From NCBI RefSeq assembly GCF_024345415.1, contig NZ_JAGQBB010000011.1:1-64000 (forward strand): a stretch of DNA of 64,000 bases, written 5' to 3'. Shown here piece after piece: positions 53,858 to 62,857 of the stretch. Each line of letters opens with the position of its first letter. The first letter of the stretch is position 1. The notes beneath the pieces were generated by a model. That model saw only the letters and a list, made by a program, of their open reading frames with translations, had not been told where the DNA came from and made no database searches. A program made the position numbers and the translations under genes. The DNA comes from Synechococcus sp. Tobar12-5m-g. GTDB lineage: Bacteria; Cyanobacteriota; Cyanobacteriia; PCC-6307; Cyanobiaceae.

Positions 53858-54652
53858 GGTGTAGAAGCGCAGCGCAAAACCCCAGAACCAGCGGCTGATC
53901 AGCAGCGCCACCGCCGCCACCAGCAGGCTGGAGACCACCCACAGCGGCGAGGCCCGCCCCAGGATCGCCTCGGCCGGCACGGTGGTGAGGAAGGCCACCG
54001 GCAACACCACGGTGAAGAACAGGCGCAGGCCGGCGGGGTAGGCGCTCACCGGGTACCGGCCGGCCACCAGGGCGGAGCGCAGCACTTCGGTGGCGTTCCA
54101 GACCTTCACGAACCAGATGCTGGTGGCCGCCAGCACGAACCAGAGGCTGTAGAGGATCAGGGCGCTGGCGACCAGGAGCAGGGCGGCGGCGACCAGGTGG
54201 AGGGCATCGGGGCGGGCGCCGGCTCGGACGGCGGCCACCACCACCAGGACCGCCCCGGCGGCGAGGCCCGGCAGACCCCAGGGGGAGAAGGTGCGAGCCG
54301 AGAGCCAGAACTGGCTGTCGATCGGCTTGAGCAGCACGAAATCCAGGGTGCCAGTGCGCACATGGGTGACGATCGTGCTCAGGTTGGGCTGCAGCAGGGT
54401 GGTGGTGAGGCCATCCAGCAGGGTGTAGAGGCCGAGCACCACCAGGGCCGCGTCCCAGCTCCAGCCGCCGAGATCGTGGCCGTGGCCGTAGAAGAGCGAG
54501 AGGGTGAAGAGGCTGCCGGCCAGGTTGGCGCTCACCGCCAGCAGTTCGAGCACAAAATTGGCCTGATACTCAAGCTCCGCCGCCAGGGAGGCAGCCCAGA
54601 AGCGCCGCAGGGTGCGCAGGTAGCGCAACAGCTCTGGGGCGGGGCGCGCCAT
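53843..54652 (-). CDS. ABC-2 type exporter permease (DUF990 family), second subunit
   Basis: Membrane protein of 269 residues with six hydrophobic segments, of the ABC2_membrane_6 family. The segment IVTHVRTGTLDFVLLKPIDS, followed by QFWLSARTF, is the family's most conserved part. It overlaps the upstream permease gene by one base and shares its operon with an ATPase. Together the three form an exporter of unknown cargo resembling viologen or drug exporters. Confidence 0.88.
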   Translation of the reverse strand: MARPAPELLRYLRTLRRFWAASLAAELEYQANFVLELLAVSANLAGSLFTLSLFYGHGHDLGGWSWDAALVVLGLYTLLDGLTTTLLQPNLSTIVTHVRTGTLDFVLLKPIDSQFWLSARTFSPWGLPGLAAGAVLVVVAAVRAGARPDALHLVAAALLLVASALILYSLWFVLAATSIWFVKVWNATEVLRSALVAGRYPVSAYPAGLRLFFTVVLPVAFLTTVPAEAILGRASPLWVVSSLLVAAVALLISRWFWGFALRFYTSASS

Positions 54653-55470
54653 CAGGCCCCCATCGCCGAGTATCGGCGCAGTCCGGCCCGCCAGAGCAGG
54701 ACGGCGATCGGCAGGAACAGCAGCCCCCAGGCAGCCAGCACCCCAAAGCCCCGGGCGACGGGCACGGTGCCGCCGCTGAGCAGCTGGGCCGGGAACCAGA
54801 CCATCCAGGGAAAGGGGGTGTTGAGGGCGAAGGAGCGCATCGGCTCGGGGAAGGCCTCCAGGGGGGCCACCAGGCCGGAGAGGAAGAGGTAGGGGATCAG
54901 CAGCAGGCGCTCAAGGGCGGCGGCCCGCTCGCTCCAGAAGCAGAGCATGGTGAGGGCGCTCTGGATCACGAAGCGCACCAGGAAGGCCAGGTGGGTGGCC
55001 AGCAGCGCCAGCAGGAGCCCGGCCGGCGTGGGCCACCAGAGGGCCGCCGGATGCACCAGGGCCACCAGCGCCACGATCGCCAGCACGAAGGGCAGCCGGG
55101 TGGCCTGCTCCGAGACGTGGGCCGCCAGGTAGCGCCAGAAGGGGTTGAGCGGCTGCAGCAGGGCCGGTGAGAGGCGGCCCTGGAGGGCGTCCTCCTCGAA
55201 GGCGTGGATCACCCAGACGATCGTGAACTGGCGCACCACGAAAGCGGCCAGGAAGTAATGCACCAGCCGCTGGGGCGTAAAGCCCGGAATCGAGGCCACC
55301 CCGGTGCCGCTCCAGAGGCCGAGCATGATCAGGGGCAGCACCCCGGAGAGAGCCCAGAGCACGATCTCGGCCCGGAACTCGAGCATCAGGGCGTACTGGG
55401 AGGAGAGCAACACCCGGGCCAGACGGACGGCGTGGCGGAGGGAGCGGTCAGGGCCATGGTGCCGGCTCAT
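54652..55470 (-). CDS. ABC-2 type exporter permease (DUF990 family), first subunit
   Basis: Membrane protein of 272 residues, paralogous to the next gene in the operon. Typical parts are SSQYALMLEFRAEIVLWALS, FAFEEDALQGRLSPALLQPL-like segment (HAFEEDALQGRLSPALLQPL) with NPFWRYLAAHVSEQATRLP, and FNTPFPWMVWFPAQLL-like ending. Starts at 55470, overlapping the ATPase stop by four bases. Confidence 0.88.
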   Translation of the reverse strand: MSRHHGPDRSLRHAVRLARVLLSSQYALMLEFRAEIVLWALSGVLPLIMLGLWSGTGVASIPGFTPQRLVHYFLAAFVVRQFTIVWVIHAFEEDALQGRLSPALLQPLNPFWRYLAAHVSEQATRLPFVLAIVALVALVHPAALWWPTPAGLLLALLATHLAFLVRFVIQSALTMLCFWSERAAALERLLLIPYLFLSGLVAPLEAFPEPMRSFALNTPFPWMVWFPAQLLSGGTVPVARGFGVLAAWGLLFLPIAVLLWRAGLRRYSAMGA

Positions 55471-56450
55471 CCCACGACTCCCTGCTGGAACAGGCGCCCG
55501 ATCAACTCCTCGATCGGCGGTTCGCTCACCTCCAGATCCAGTACCGCAAACATGGCCAGCAGCCGAGCGACGGCCCCGGTGAGCTGCTCCTGGGGAATCA
55601 GCAGCCGCACCCTTCGGCCCTCCAGGGATTCGAGCGCCCCGAAGGGGGCGAATGCGGCGGCCGGCTGGGGTTCGGCCAGCTCCAGCCGCACCTCGCGACA
55701 GGGGGTGAGCCTCTCGGTGAGGGCATCGAGGCGGCCGTCGAAGAACAGGTGCCCCTGGTGGATCAGCAGCACCCGGGGACAGAGGGCGGTGATGTCGCCC
55801 ATGTAGTGGCTGGTGAGCAGCACGGTGGTGCCGGTGCGGCGGTTGATGTCGGCCAGGAACCGGCGGACCCTGGCCTGGGCGTTCACATCCAGCCCCAGGG
55901 TGGGTTCATCCAGGAACAGCACGGCGGGGCGATGGAGCAGGGCCGCCAGCAGCTCCGCCTTCATGCGCTCGCCGAGGGAGAGCTTCCGCACGGGCCGGGT
56001 GAGCTCATCGCCGAGCTCGAGCATGTCCGCCAGCTCCTGGATGCGCCGGTGGGCCTCGGCGTCCTCGATGCCGTAGACGGCGGCATTGACCCGCAGCGAA
56101 TCGAGCGGCGGCAGATCCCAGATCAGCTGCTGCTTCTGGCCCATCACCAGGGAGATCTGGCGCAGGAAGCGGCCCTGGCGCCGGAAAGGAACGCAGCCCG
56201 CCACCTCCACCGTTCCGGCGCTGGGGTGGATCAGGCCGCTGAGCATCTTGAGGGTGGTGGTCTTGCCGGCGCCATTGGGCCCCAGGAAGCCGACGATCTC
56301 GCCGGGCTCGATCGCGAAGCTCACCTCGCTCACCGCCGGCACGTCGCGGCTGCGGCGGGCGACAAAATGACGCAGGGTGCCCAGCAGTCCGGGCTGCTTG
56401 TCGGCGACCCGGTAGGTCTTGGAGAGGCCCTCGGCGCGAATGATCGGCAT
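55467..56450 (-). CDS. ABC exporter ATPase
   Basis: ATPase of 327 residues for the two DUF990 permeases downstream. Walker A GFLGPNGAGKTTTLKMLSG, Q-loop MGQKQQLIWDLP, signature RKLSLGERMKAELLAALLH, Walker B AVLFLDEPTLGLD and the switch histidine in LTSHYMGD. The C-terminal 80 residues vary as in DrrA/NatA-like proteins. ATG 56450 gives MPIIRAEGLSKTYRVADKQP; the frame stays open further upstream without family resemblance. Confidence 0.92.
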   Translation of the reverse strand: MPIIRAEGLSKTYRVADKQPGLLGTLRHFVARRSRDVPAVSEVSFAIEPGEIVGFLGPNGAGKTTTLKMLSGLIHPSAGTVEVAGCVPFRRQGRFLRQISLVMGQKQQLIWDLPPLDSLRVNAAVYGIEDAEAHRRIQELADMLELGDELTRPVRKLSLGERMKAELLAALLHRPAVLFLDEPTLGLDVNAQARVRRFLADINRRTGTTVLLTSHYMGDITALCPRVLLIHQGHLFFDGRLDALTERLTPCREVRLELAEPQPAAAFAPFGALESLEGRRVRLLIPQEQLTGAVARLLAMFAVLDLEVSEPPIEELIGRLFQQGVVG

Positions 56451-56542
56451 GGTCGAAAAGCTAGGGCTGGGCGCGGCCGCCCTGGACCGATCAGCGCGGT
56501 TGGCGCCGCTAGCGTCCACCAGGGTGAGACAGAAACCGCCGG

Positions 56543-57703
56543 ATGCCACGCAACCCCTGGCGGCTGCCGATCCTGGTGCTGCTGACAGCCATCCTGACCC
56601 TGCTGGTCGCCATGGCCCTGCCCGCCCCCAGCCGTACCCAGCCGCTGCGTCCTGAATTGCGCGGCGTCTGGATGACGGCCAATGACATGCCCACCCTGCG
56701 GGATCGCCAGCGCCTCGGGCTGGCCCTCGATCAGCTCAGCCGGTTGGGCTTCAACACCATCTATCCGGTGGTGTGGAACAGCGGCACCACCTACTACCCG
56801 AGTGCGGCGATGGGGCGGCGGGGCTTCCAGTCGTTCACCTTCAAGGGGCTGCAGGGGCAGGATCTGCTCGCCGAGGTGATCGCCCAGGGCCATGCCAGGG
56901 GCCTGCGGGTGATCCCCTGGTTCGAGTTCGGCTTCATGGTGCCGCCCAGTTCGGAGATCGCCGCCCTGCATCCGGATTGGTTGTCACAACGACGCGATGG
57001 GGGCACCACCTCGATCAGCGCGGCCGGGGAGGTGGCCTGGCTCAATCCCTTCCACCCGGAGGTGCAGGCGTTTTTGAGCGAGCTGGTGCTGGAGGTCGTT
57101 GCGGGGTACGACGCCGATGGCATTCAGTTCGACGATCACCTGAGCCTGCCCAACGCCTTCGGCTACGACCCGACCACGGTGGCTCAGTACCGCAGGGAAG
57201 CAAAGAGACCTCCGCCGACCAATGCCGCCGACCCGGCCTGGGTGCAGTGGCGTGCCGACAGAATCACCACCGTCGTGGCAGGGCTGCGCCAGACGATTCG
57301 CAGCCGGAAACCCATGGTCCTGGTGTCGATTTCACCCAATTACCACGACTTCGCCTTCAAGCTTCAACTGCAGAACTGGCTGGCCTGGGTACGGCGGGGC
57401 CTGGTGGATGAGGTGGTGGTGCAGCTCTACCGCCCGGACATCGAGAGCTTCTCCGCCCAGCTGAACCGCCCTGAGTTCGATGAGAGCCGCGCCAAGGTGA
57501 CAACGGCGATCGGGATCATGGCTGGCCAGCGCCAGGATCCGGTACCGATGGAGCGGGTCATCGCCCAGGCACGGGCGGCCCGGCAACGGGGGCTCGGGGT
57601 GGTGTTCTTCTCCTTCGAAACCCTCTGGGAGCACACCGCCGAACCCGAGGAGACGCGGTTGCAGGGGTTACGGGACGTTCTGGCCGGCTCTGTTGGTCCC
57701 TGA
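56543..57703 (+). CDS. Glycoside hydrolase-like family 10 (GHL10) exported protein
   Basis: Protein of 386 residues with an N-terminal membrane/signal segment (LPILVLLTAILTLLVAMALP) and a TIM-barrel domain of the GHL10 type (also DUF187). Signature stretches: LRGVWMTANDMPTLRDRQRL, LGFNTIYPVVWNSGTTYYPS, HARGLRVIPWFEFGFM, GYDADGIQFDDHLSLPNAFG and EVVVQLYRPDIESF. The conserved acidic pair in FDDH may be catalytic. It would act on a cell-wall or exopolysaccharide outside the cytoplasm; no substrate can be given. It diverges from the ABC exporter operon. Confidence 0.87.
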   Translation: MPRNPWRLPILVLLTAILTLLVAMALPAPSRTQPLRPELRGVWMTANDMPTLRDRQRLGLALDQLSRLGFNTIYPVVWNSGTTYYPSAAMGRRGFQSFTFKGLQGQDLLAEVIAQGHARGLRVIPWFEFGFMVPPSSEIAALHPDWLSQRRDGGTTSISAAGEVAWLNPFHPEVQAFLSELVLEVVAGYDADGIQFDDHLSLPNAFGYDPTTVAQYRREAKRPPPTNAADPAWVQWRADRITTVVAGLRQTIRSRKPMVLVSISPNYHDFAFKLQLQNWLAWVRRGLVDEVVVQLYRPDIESFSAQLNRPEFDESRAKVTTAIGIMAGQRQDPVPMERVIAQARAARQRGLGVVFFSFETLWEHTAEPEETRLQGLRDVLAGSVGP

Positions 57704-57714
57704 TCGGACCGGCT

Positions 57715-58359
57715 TCAGCGCAACCGCACCAGCTCTCCCCGCCCTTGGAGCTCGGCCAGATCGTCGTAGCCGCCGATGGCCTTCCCATCGATGAACACCT
57801 GGGGCAGGCTGCTGCGGCCGCTGCGCTGCTCCAGGTCCCGTCGTTCGCCGTCGCCAGTCACCCACTGCACCCGATGGGGAATGCCGAGGGTGCGCAGCAA
57901 GCGCAGGGCCCGGGCCGACCAGGGACATCCGCTCAACACGGCGATCTCGACGCGGGGGTGTGGCAACCGCTGCTGATCCAGCGGCGTCTGGTCAGCGCTG
58001 GTGGACGGCGACGCAGGAGCGGCAGGAAGCGGAGCCGCCAGAAAGCCCACCAGCAGGTCGGCCCCCTTGAGCACCAGCGTGCCGGGCTCGAGGTGGCCGC
58101 CCCACACCTGGCAGTCGCGATCAGAGAGGCTCAGGTGCAGGTGCACCCCCTGGGGCGAGACGGTGCCCTGCAGGGTGATGATCTCCAGATCCCCTGACAG
58201 CACTGTGGGCTCGGCACGCCCAGGGCACTGGAAGGTGGCGCGGGAGAGGTTGCCCACCACACCGAGCACGAACCCAGAGGCGTTCTGTTCGGTGGCCAGC
58301 TGCTCGAGGCTGAGGCGCAGGTCGCTGCCGGGACCGAGCTTGAGCGGCAGGGGGCGCAT
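57715..58359 (-). CDS. DUF296 (PPC) domain fused to glutaredoxin
   Basis: Protein of 214 residues with two domains. Residues 1-110: PPC/DUF296 domain (LKLGPGSDLRLSLEQLATEQ, ASGFVLGVVGNLSRATFQCP, EIITLQGTV) with the three conserved histidines in HLHLSLSDRDCQVWGGHL. Residues 138-214: glutaredoxin (EIAVLSGCPWSARALRLLRT, SLPQVFIDGKAIGGYDDLAE). The Grx active site is CPWS, i.e. monothiol rather than CPYC. The linker is Ala/Pro/Ser-rich. Start at ATG 58359 (58383 also possible). The redox and metal or DNA partner of the fused protein is unknown. Confidence 0.82.
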   Translation of the reverse strand: MRPLPLKLGPGSDLRLSLEQLATEQNASGFVLGVVGNLSRATFQCPGRAEPTVLSGDLEIITLQGTVSPQGVHLHLSLSDRDCQVWGGHLEPGTLVLKGADLLVGFLAAPLPAAPASPSTSADQTPLDQQRLPHPRVEIAVLSGCPWSARALRLLRTLGIPHRVQWVTGDGERRDLEQRSGRSSLPQVFIDGKAIGGYDDLAELQGRGELVRLR

Positions 58360-58417
58360 GGGTGGTCCTGCGGAGTTCGGCATGGAGGCTAAGTGGCGAA
58401 CCGATCGGGCCAGGAAC

Positions 58418-59221
58418 TCAACCCGCCGGCAGCACCTGCCGGTAGCCGTTCGCCACCAACACCTGCAGGGGTGTGCCGAACAGCGTGCTGAGAGGGGCGT
58501 CCCGCAACAGCGCGCTGACGGGCCCATCGCCCACCACCTCTCCTTGCCGCAACAGCACGGCGCGGCTGATCTCGGGGATGATCGCCTCGATCTGATGGGT
58601 CACCAGCAGCAGGGTGGTGCCGGAGCGGGCCAGATCCCCGAGGATTTGAAGCAACTGGTGTTTTGCCTGCAGGTCGAGGCCGTTGGTGGGTTCATCCAGC
58701 ACCAGCACCTCAGGGTGGTGCACCAGGGCACGGGCCAGCAGCGCTCGGCGGCGCTGGCCATCGGAAAGCTGGCCGTAGGGACGCTCCTCCAACTCGGCGA
58801 GCCCCAACTGCTCGATCAGCTCTGCCACCCGGACGCGCATGGCTGCGGTGGGCTGTTGGCTGCGGCCGATGCCGACGGAGCCGAAGAAGCCGGAGAGCAC
58901 CACGTCGGCGGCACTGACGCGACCCCCGTAGCCGGACTGCAGATCGGGGGACACCATCCCGATGCGGCGGCGCAACTCCCAGAGGTTCACCGTGGTGCTG
59001 CCGAAGATCCGCAGCCGCGAGCCGGGCTTGACCACGGGGTAGAGCTCGCGGCTGAGCAGCTTGATCAACGAACTCTTGCCGGAGCCGTTTGGACCCAGCA
59101 CCACCGTGTGCTCGCCTCTGTGAAACTGCAGGGAGAGGTTCTCGAACACCTTGCGGGGGCCCAGCCAGGTCTCGACCGCCTGGAGTTCGAGGTAGGGGGT
59201 GGTTGGGGTGGGGGCAGCCAT
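58418..59221 (-). CDS. ABC transporter ATPase, ModF/YfhA-like
   Basis: ATPase of 267 residues. Walker A VVLGPNGSGKSSLIKLLSRE, Q-loop region RIGMVSPDLQSGYGGR, signature YGQLSDGQRRRALLARALV, Walker B VLVLDEPTNGLD and LVTHQIEAIIPEI. Proteins of this shape are often soluble single ATPases related to molybdate ModF; no permease is adjacent. ATG 59221 is chosen because the longer open frame has no resemblance. Confidence 0.88.
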   Translation of the reverse strand: MAAPTPTTPYLELQAVETWLGPRKVFENLSLQFHRGEHTVVLGPNGSGKSSLIKLLSRELYPVVKPGSRLRIFGSTTVNLWELRRRIGMVSPDLQSGYGGRVSAADVVLSGFFGSVGIGRSQQPTAAMRVRVAELIEQLGLAELEERPYGQLSDGQRRRALLARALVHHPEVLVLDEPTNGLDLQAKHQLLQILGDLARSGTTLLLVTHQIEAIIPEISRAVLLRQGEVVGDGPVSALLRDAPLSTLFGTPLQVLVANGYRQVLPAG

Positions 59222-59296
59222 GGCGGAACCGTAGGCAGGTCTAGGAGCAGCGAAAGCGGAACACATCGGCCAGGATTCTGGCCAGACTGGGCCGTG

Positions 59297-59476
59297 ATGG
59301 ATCACTCCACCACCCACGGCCTCGCCCTGCTGCTCTGGTGCGGGGTCCTGGCTTTCAAACTGGTGGGCCTGGCTCAGTGGTGGCTGAGCCAGGGCGCCCT
59401 GGAACCGAGCCGGGCCTTCCGCCTGGAACTGCGGCGGCGGGGGCTGGTGAGATCTGAGGCCCCGCTGGAGCCATGA
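59297..59476 (+). CDS. Small single-helix membrane protein
   Basis: Frame of 59 codons from ATG 59297, starting 75 bases from the divergent ATPase start. One hydrophobic segment (GLALLLWCGVLAFKLVGLAQ) is followed by a basic tail (RAFRLELRRRGLVRSE). Codon use is like the core genome. Unknown family. Confidence 0.5.
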   Translation: MDHSTTHGLALLLWCGVLAFKLVGLAQWWLSQGALEPSRAFRLELRRRGLVRSEAPLEP

Positions 59477-59477
59477 G

Positions 59478-59760
59478 GCGCCGATCTGGAACACAGGCAT
59501 CGATGCCACCTTGATCGCGGCTCCCAGCTCCACCAAGAACGGGAAGGGGGAGAGGGATCCGGAGATGCACCAGACCAAGAAGGGCAACCAGTGGTACCGC
59601 CACTTCGCGGAAGGCTTCGCCTACGGAGTGAAGGTTCTCAACCGCCACGCGGAAGCCAAGGGCTACGGCGTGGAAAAGGACACAGGCCTGATCCACTCAG
59701 TGGAAACACGGCCGCCAATGGGCATGACCTCACTCCAGCAGCTGATCTCCTGCACGGTGA
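59478..59760 (+). pseudogene. IS5-type transposase, internal fragment
   Basis: Reads IDATLIAAPSSTKNGKGERD, PEMHQTKKGNQWY, then an inserted stretch, then KDTGLIHS; after a frameshift near 59700 it continues NTAANGHDLTPAADLLHGEE. These are the central DDE-domain blocks of IS5-group transposases. Both ends of the gene are missing. It lies just upstream of the intact VOC gene. Confidence 0.85.
59598..59673 (-). repeat. Short GC-rich dispersed repeat, copy B
   Basis: In-frame insertion in the IS5 remnant between the NQWY and KDTGLIHS codons. Its minus strand contains GGCTTCCGCGT and, further on, GTAGGCGAAGCCTTC, the same blocks as copy A (12803-12850) in the same order but farther apart. Copy A has GTAGGCGCAGCCTTC. 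Confidence 0.55.
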
Positions 59761-59892
59761 GGAGACAAGACCATGCCGCCCTTCCCCCAGCAAAGCATTG
59801 GAGCGCTCTGGAAGGTTAGGCCAAGTAACCAGAGCGAAAGATCATCATCAATCACACCTAATGTCGCATTGGTCTCGAGAATCCCCAAGCCC

Positions 59893-60264
59893 ATGGCCAG
59901 CAATCCCGTCACCTGGTTCGAACTGAACGTGCTCGACATGGAGCGCGCCAAGGCCTTCTACGGCGCCGTGTTCCAGGTGGAATTCCAAGACATGTCCAGT
60001 CCGGAGATGGCCTACTGGTGCTTCCCGATGGACAACGACCGGGTGGGCGCCGGCGGGGCGCTGATGCAGATGGCGGGCTGCGAGCCGGGCAAGGGGGGCA
60101 CGCTGGTGTACTTCAGTTGTGAGGATTGCGCGATAGAGGAAAGCCGTGTGGTGCCGGCCGGCGGCACGGTCTGCCGGCAGAAGATGGCGATCGGAGAGTT
60201 TGGCTTCATCTCGGTGGTGACCGACACGGAGGGGAATCCAATCGGCCTGCACTCGCTGAAGTGA
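59893..60264 (+). CDS. VOC family (glyoxalase/bleomycin-resistance fold) protein
   Basis: Protein of 123 residues with two beta-alpha-beta-beta-beta units: NPVTWFELNVLDMERAKAFY, GAVFQVEFQDM, LVYFSCEDCAIEESRVVPAG and FGFISVVTDTEGNPIGLHSL. This matches the short PhnB/lactoylglutathione-lyase-like subgroup whose substrates are mostly unknown. ATG 59893. The truncated copy at 4910-5005 matches its first 27 residues. Its TGA overlaps the start of the TspO-like gene. Confidence 0.87.
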   Translation: MASNPVTWFELNVLDMERAKAFYGAVFQVEFQDMSSPEMAYWCFPMDNDRVGAGGALMQMAGCEPGKGGTLVYFSCEDCAIEESRVVPAGGTVCRQKMAIGEFGFISVVTDTEGNPIGLHSLK

Positions 60265-60788
60265 GCGGCGACGTGAGCGTCACAGCGCCACAGCGCCGCT
60301 TCCGTTGGTGGCAGGCGTTGGCCATCCTGTTGGTGGCCAACGCCATCAGCGTCCTGCCGGCCGGCCTTCTGGGCGACGCCATCTTCTACAACGGCTTCCT
60401 CCTGCCCCCGTTCGCCCCACCCGACTGGGTGTTCGCGCCGGTGTGGTTTGTTCTGAACGTCACCTCGCTGGTGGCCCTGGCGCTCGTGGCCAACGCCCCT
60501 GTGCTCACCCGGCGACATCGGCTTGTCCTGATCTCCGAGGCCGCGGGTTGGCTGCTGTTCACCAGCTTCACCACCCTTTACTTCGGCCTGAACAGCCCGG
60601 TGCTCGGCGCGATCGATACGGTGGCGGGACTGGCGGTGGCCGTGGTCAGCTTCATCGGCGCGATCGGGCTGAACCGGATCGCTGCTGGTCTGATCCTCCC
60701 GCGCCTGCTCTGGCTGCTGCTCGCCAGCCTGGTTTCGGTGCAGGTGGCGCTCACGAACGTTGATCCTTTCCTGGCGGGGGTTCCCTGA
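60261..60788 (+). CDS. TspO/MBR family membrane protein
   Basis: Five-helix membrane protein of about 175 residues. The signature LLPPFAPPDWVFAPVWFVLN is that of TspO/MBR proteins, which bind tetrapyrroles and influence stress and pigment responses; later helices have fewer tryptophans than usual. Start is a GTG at 60261 that overlaps the VOC stop (GTGA) or a GTG at 60273. No ATG fits. Translation is probably coupled to the VOC gene. Confidence 0.78.
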   Translation: MSGDVSVTAPQRRFRWWQALAILLVANAISVLPAGLLGDAIFYNGFLLPPFAPPDWVFAPVWFVLNVTSLVALALVANAPVLTRRHRLVLISEAAGWLLFTSFTTLYFGLNSPVLGAIDTVAGLAVAVVSFIGAIGLNRIAAGLILPRLLWLLLASLVSVQVALTNVDPFLAGVP

Positions 60789-60831
60789 CAAGGAGCTGAT
60801 GGAGAGAAGACCGCAGGATTAAATCCACCCC

Positions 60832-61548
60832 ATGGACCTGTTCAACCGACAGGGGACCACCTACCGGCAGGTGGTGGATCAAGACCTGATGGAGCACCGG
60901 GCCCTCTCGACTGCGGTGGCCAAGGCGATCGACACCTGGATGGAATCGGTGGGGTCCGACCGGGGCAAGCGGGAGCCGCCCCGGCTGGTAGACCTGGGCT
61001 GCGGTGACCTGGGCCTGCTGGCCCCGCTGCTGCGCCGCCTGCCGCTGGGGTCCTACCTGGGGATCGATCTCTCGGCCCAGGTGCTGCCCCTGGCGGCAGC
61101 CGCCCTCGGGCCTGTTGCCTATCCCTGCCGCTGGCGGGAGCTGGATCTGCTCAGCTGGGCCGCAGCGGACAACCCGGCCCAGCCCGTCGACATCCTCCAT
61201 TCCGCCTTCGCCATCCACCACCTCAGCGACGGCGAGAAAGCGCGCTTCCTGGACCTCTGCCGCCGCCGCATCGCCCCCGGCGGCCTGTTTCTTTGGGCCG
61301 ATGTCTTCCGTCAGCCGGGCGAATCCCGCGACGCCTACGGGGCCCGTTACGTGGAGCGCATTCGCAACACCTGGACGGAACTGTCCCAGGAGGAACGGGA
61401 GCGGGTGGTCACCCACCTGCTCAGCTTCGATCACCCCGCCGATCCGGTGGTCATCCAGGCGGCAGCCGCGGCAGCCGGCTGGCGCTGGAAGTGGCTCTGG
61501 CGAGGGACCCACCAGGCCGAAGCCCTGGCGCTGCTGACACCGGCCTGA
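60832..61548 (+). CDS. Class I SAM-dependent methyltransferase
   Basis: Methyltransferase of 238 residues. Motif I is RLVDLGCGDLGLLAPLLRRL, motif II YLGIDLSAQVLPLAAAAL, motif III-like DILHSAFAIHHLSDGEKARF and IAPGGLFLWADVFR. Substrate unknown; this general small-molecule type is widespread. Convergent with sufS, with only four bases between the stops. Confidence 0.85.
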   Translation: MDLFNRQGTTYRQVVDQDLMEHRALSTAVAKAIDTWMESVGSDRGKREPPRLVDLGCGDLGLLAPLLRRLPLGSYLGIDLSAQVLPLAAAALGPVAYPCRWRELDLLSWAAADNPAQPVDILHSAFAIHHLSDGEKARFLDLCRRRIAPGGLFLWADVFRQPGESRDAYGARYVERIRNTWTELSQEERERVVTHLLSFDHPADPVVIQAAAAAAGWRWKWLWRGTHQAEALALLTPA

Positions 61549-61552
61549 CCGC

Positions 61553-62851
61553 TCAGCCGTGCTCCCGCAGGAAGGCCACGCTGCTCTGGAGCTCTTCGGC
61601 GAAGCGGTCGATCTCCTCGAAGGTGGTGGTGAAGCTGAGGCTGGCGCGGGCCGAGGCGGCAAGGCCGTAATGGCGGTGCAGGGGCTGGGTGCAGTGGTGG
61701 CCGCTGCGGATGCAGATGCCGCCGGCATCCAGCAGCGCCGCGAGGTCGTTGGCGTGGAGGCCGTCGACGGTGAAAGCGGCCAGGGCGCCACGGTCGGGCT
61801 GTTGCTCGGGGCTGGGGCCCAGCAGCCGCAGCCCCTCCATGACCCGCAGCCGCTCGAACAGGCGAGCGGTGAGCTGCTGCTCCCAGCTGTGGATGCGTTC
61901 CAGGCCGATTGCGCTGAGGTAATCGAGCGCCGCCCCCATGCCCACCGCTTCCCCGATCGCCGGGGTGCCCGCCTCGAACTTGTGGGGCAATTCGGCCCAG
62001 CTGCTGTGATCCAGGTAAACGTCCTGGATCATTTCGCCGCCGCCCAGGAAGGGAGGCATTGCCTCCAGCAGGGCCTCCCTGGCCCAGAGGAATCCCATGC
62101 CGGTGGGGCCGCAGAGCTTGTGGGATGAACCCACCAGAAAATCGGCGCCCAGCTCCGCCACGTTCACCGGCAGGTGGGCCAGGCTCTGGCAGGCGTCCAC
62201 CAGCACCAGGGCGCCGGCCCCGTGGGCCAGCTTGGCCACCGCGGCGATCGGGTTGAGGCAACCCAGGGTGTTGCTGATCTGCACCAGGCTCACCAGCCGG
62301 GTGCGCGGAGTGAGCTTGGCCTTCAGGTCCACCAAGTCGAGCTCGCCGGATTCGGTGAGGCCGACATGGCGCAGCACCGCACCGGTGCGGGCGGCCAGCA
62401 ACTGCCAGGGCACCAGATTGCTGTGGTGCTCCATCACCGAGAGCAGAATCTCATCGCCGGGGCCGATGGTGGTGTCCCCCCAGCTGCGGGCCACCAGATT
62501 GATCGCCTCGCTGGCGTTGCGGGTGAAGACGATCTCCCGCGGCGTGGCCGCACCGATGAACCCGGCGACCTTGGCGCGGGCCCCCTCGAAGGCGTCGGTG
62601 GCGCGGGCACTGAGCTGGTGGGCGCCACGGTGCACGTTGGCGTTGTCGCGGCTGTAGTAGGTGTGCAGGGCTTCGAGCACCTGGCGTGGCTTCTGGCTGG
62701 TGGCGGCATGATCCAGGTAGATCAGCGGCTGGCCGAGGCAGGCCTGCTGGGCCAGCAGGGGGAAGTCCGGGCGGGTCTGGGCTGCCAGCGTGATCGGCGA
62801 TGGCGTGGTGATCCTCGCGGCATCAAGCTGAACGGGGAGTGAGGCGGTCAT
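61553..62851 (-). CDS. sufS: Cysteine desulfurase SufS
   Basis: PLP enzyme of 432 residues that takes sulfur from cysteine for Fe-S cluster assembly. LIYLDHAATSQKPRQVLEAL near the N-terminus, the PLP lysine in LVGSSHKLCGPTGMGFLW, and the catalytic cysteine in IRSGHHCTQPLHRHYG mark the group II (SufS) type. The protein has an N-terminal extension of about 30 residues. It lies directly after sufD on the minus strand, matching the cyanobacterial sufBCDS order. Confidence 0.95.
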   Translation of the reverse strand: MTASLPVQLDAARITTPSPITLAAQTRPDFPLLAQQACLGQPLIYLDHAATSQKPRQVLEALHTYYSRDNANVHRGAHQLSARATDAFEGARAKVAGFIGAATPREIVFTRNASEAINLVARSWGDTTIGPGDEILLSVMEHHSNLVPWQLLAARTGAVLRHVGLTESGELDLVDLKAKLTPRTRLVSLVQISNTLGCLNPIAAVAKLAHGAGALVLVDACQSLAHLPVNVAELGADFLVGSSHKLCGPTGMGFLWAREALLEAMPPFLGGGEMIQDVYLDHSSWAELPHKFEAGTPAIGEAVGMGAALDYLSAIGLERIHSWEQQLTARLFERLRVMEGLRLLGPSPEQQPDRGALAAFTVDGLHANDLAALLDAGGICIRSGHHCTQPLHRHYGLAASARASLSFTTTFEEIDRFAEELQSSVAFLREHG

Positions 62852-62857
62852 CGACGA

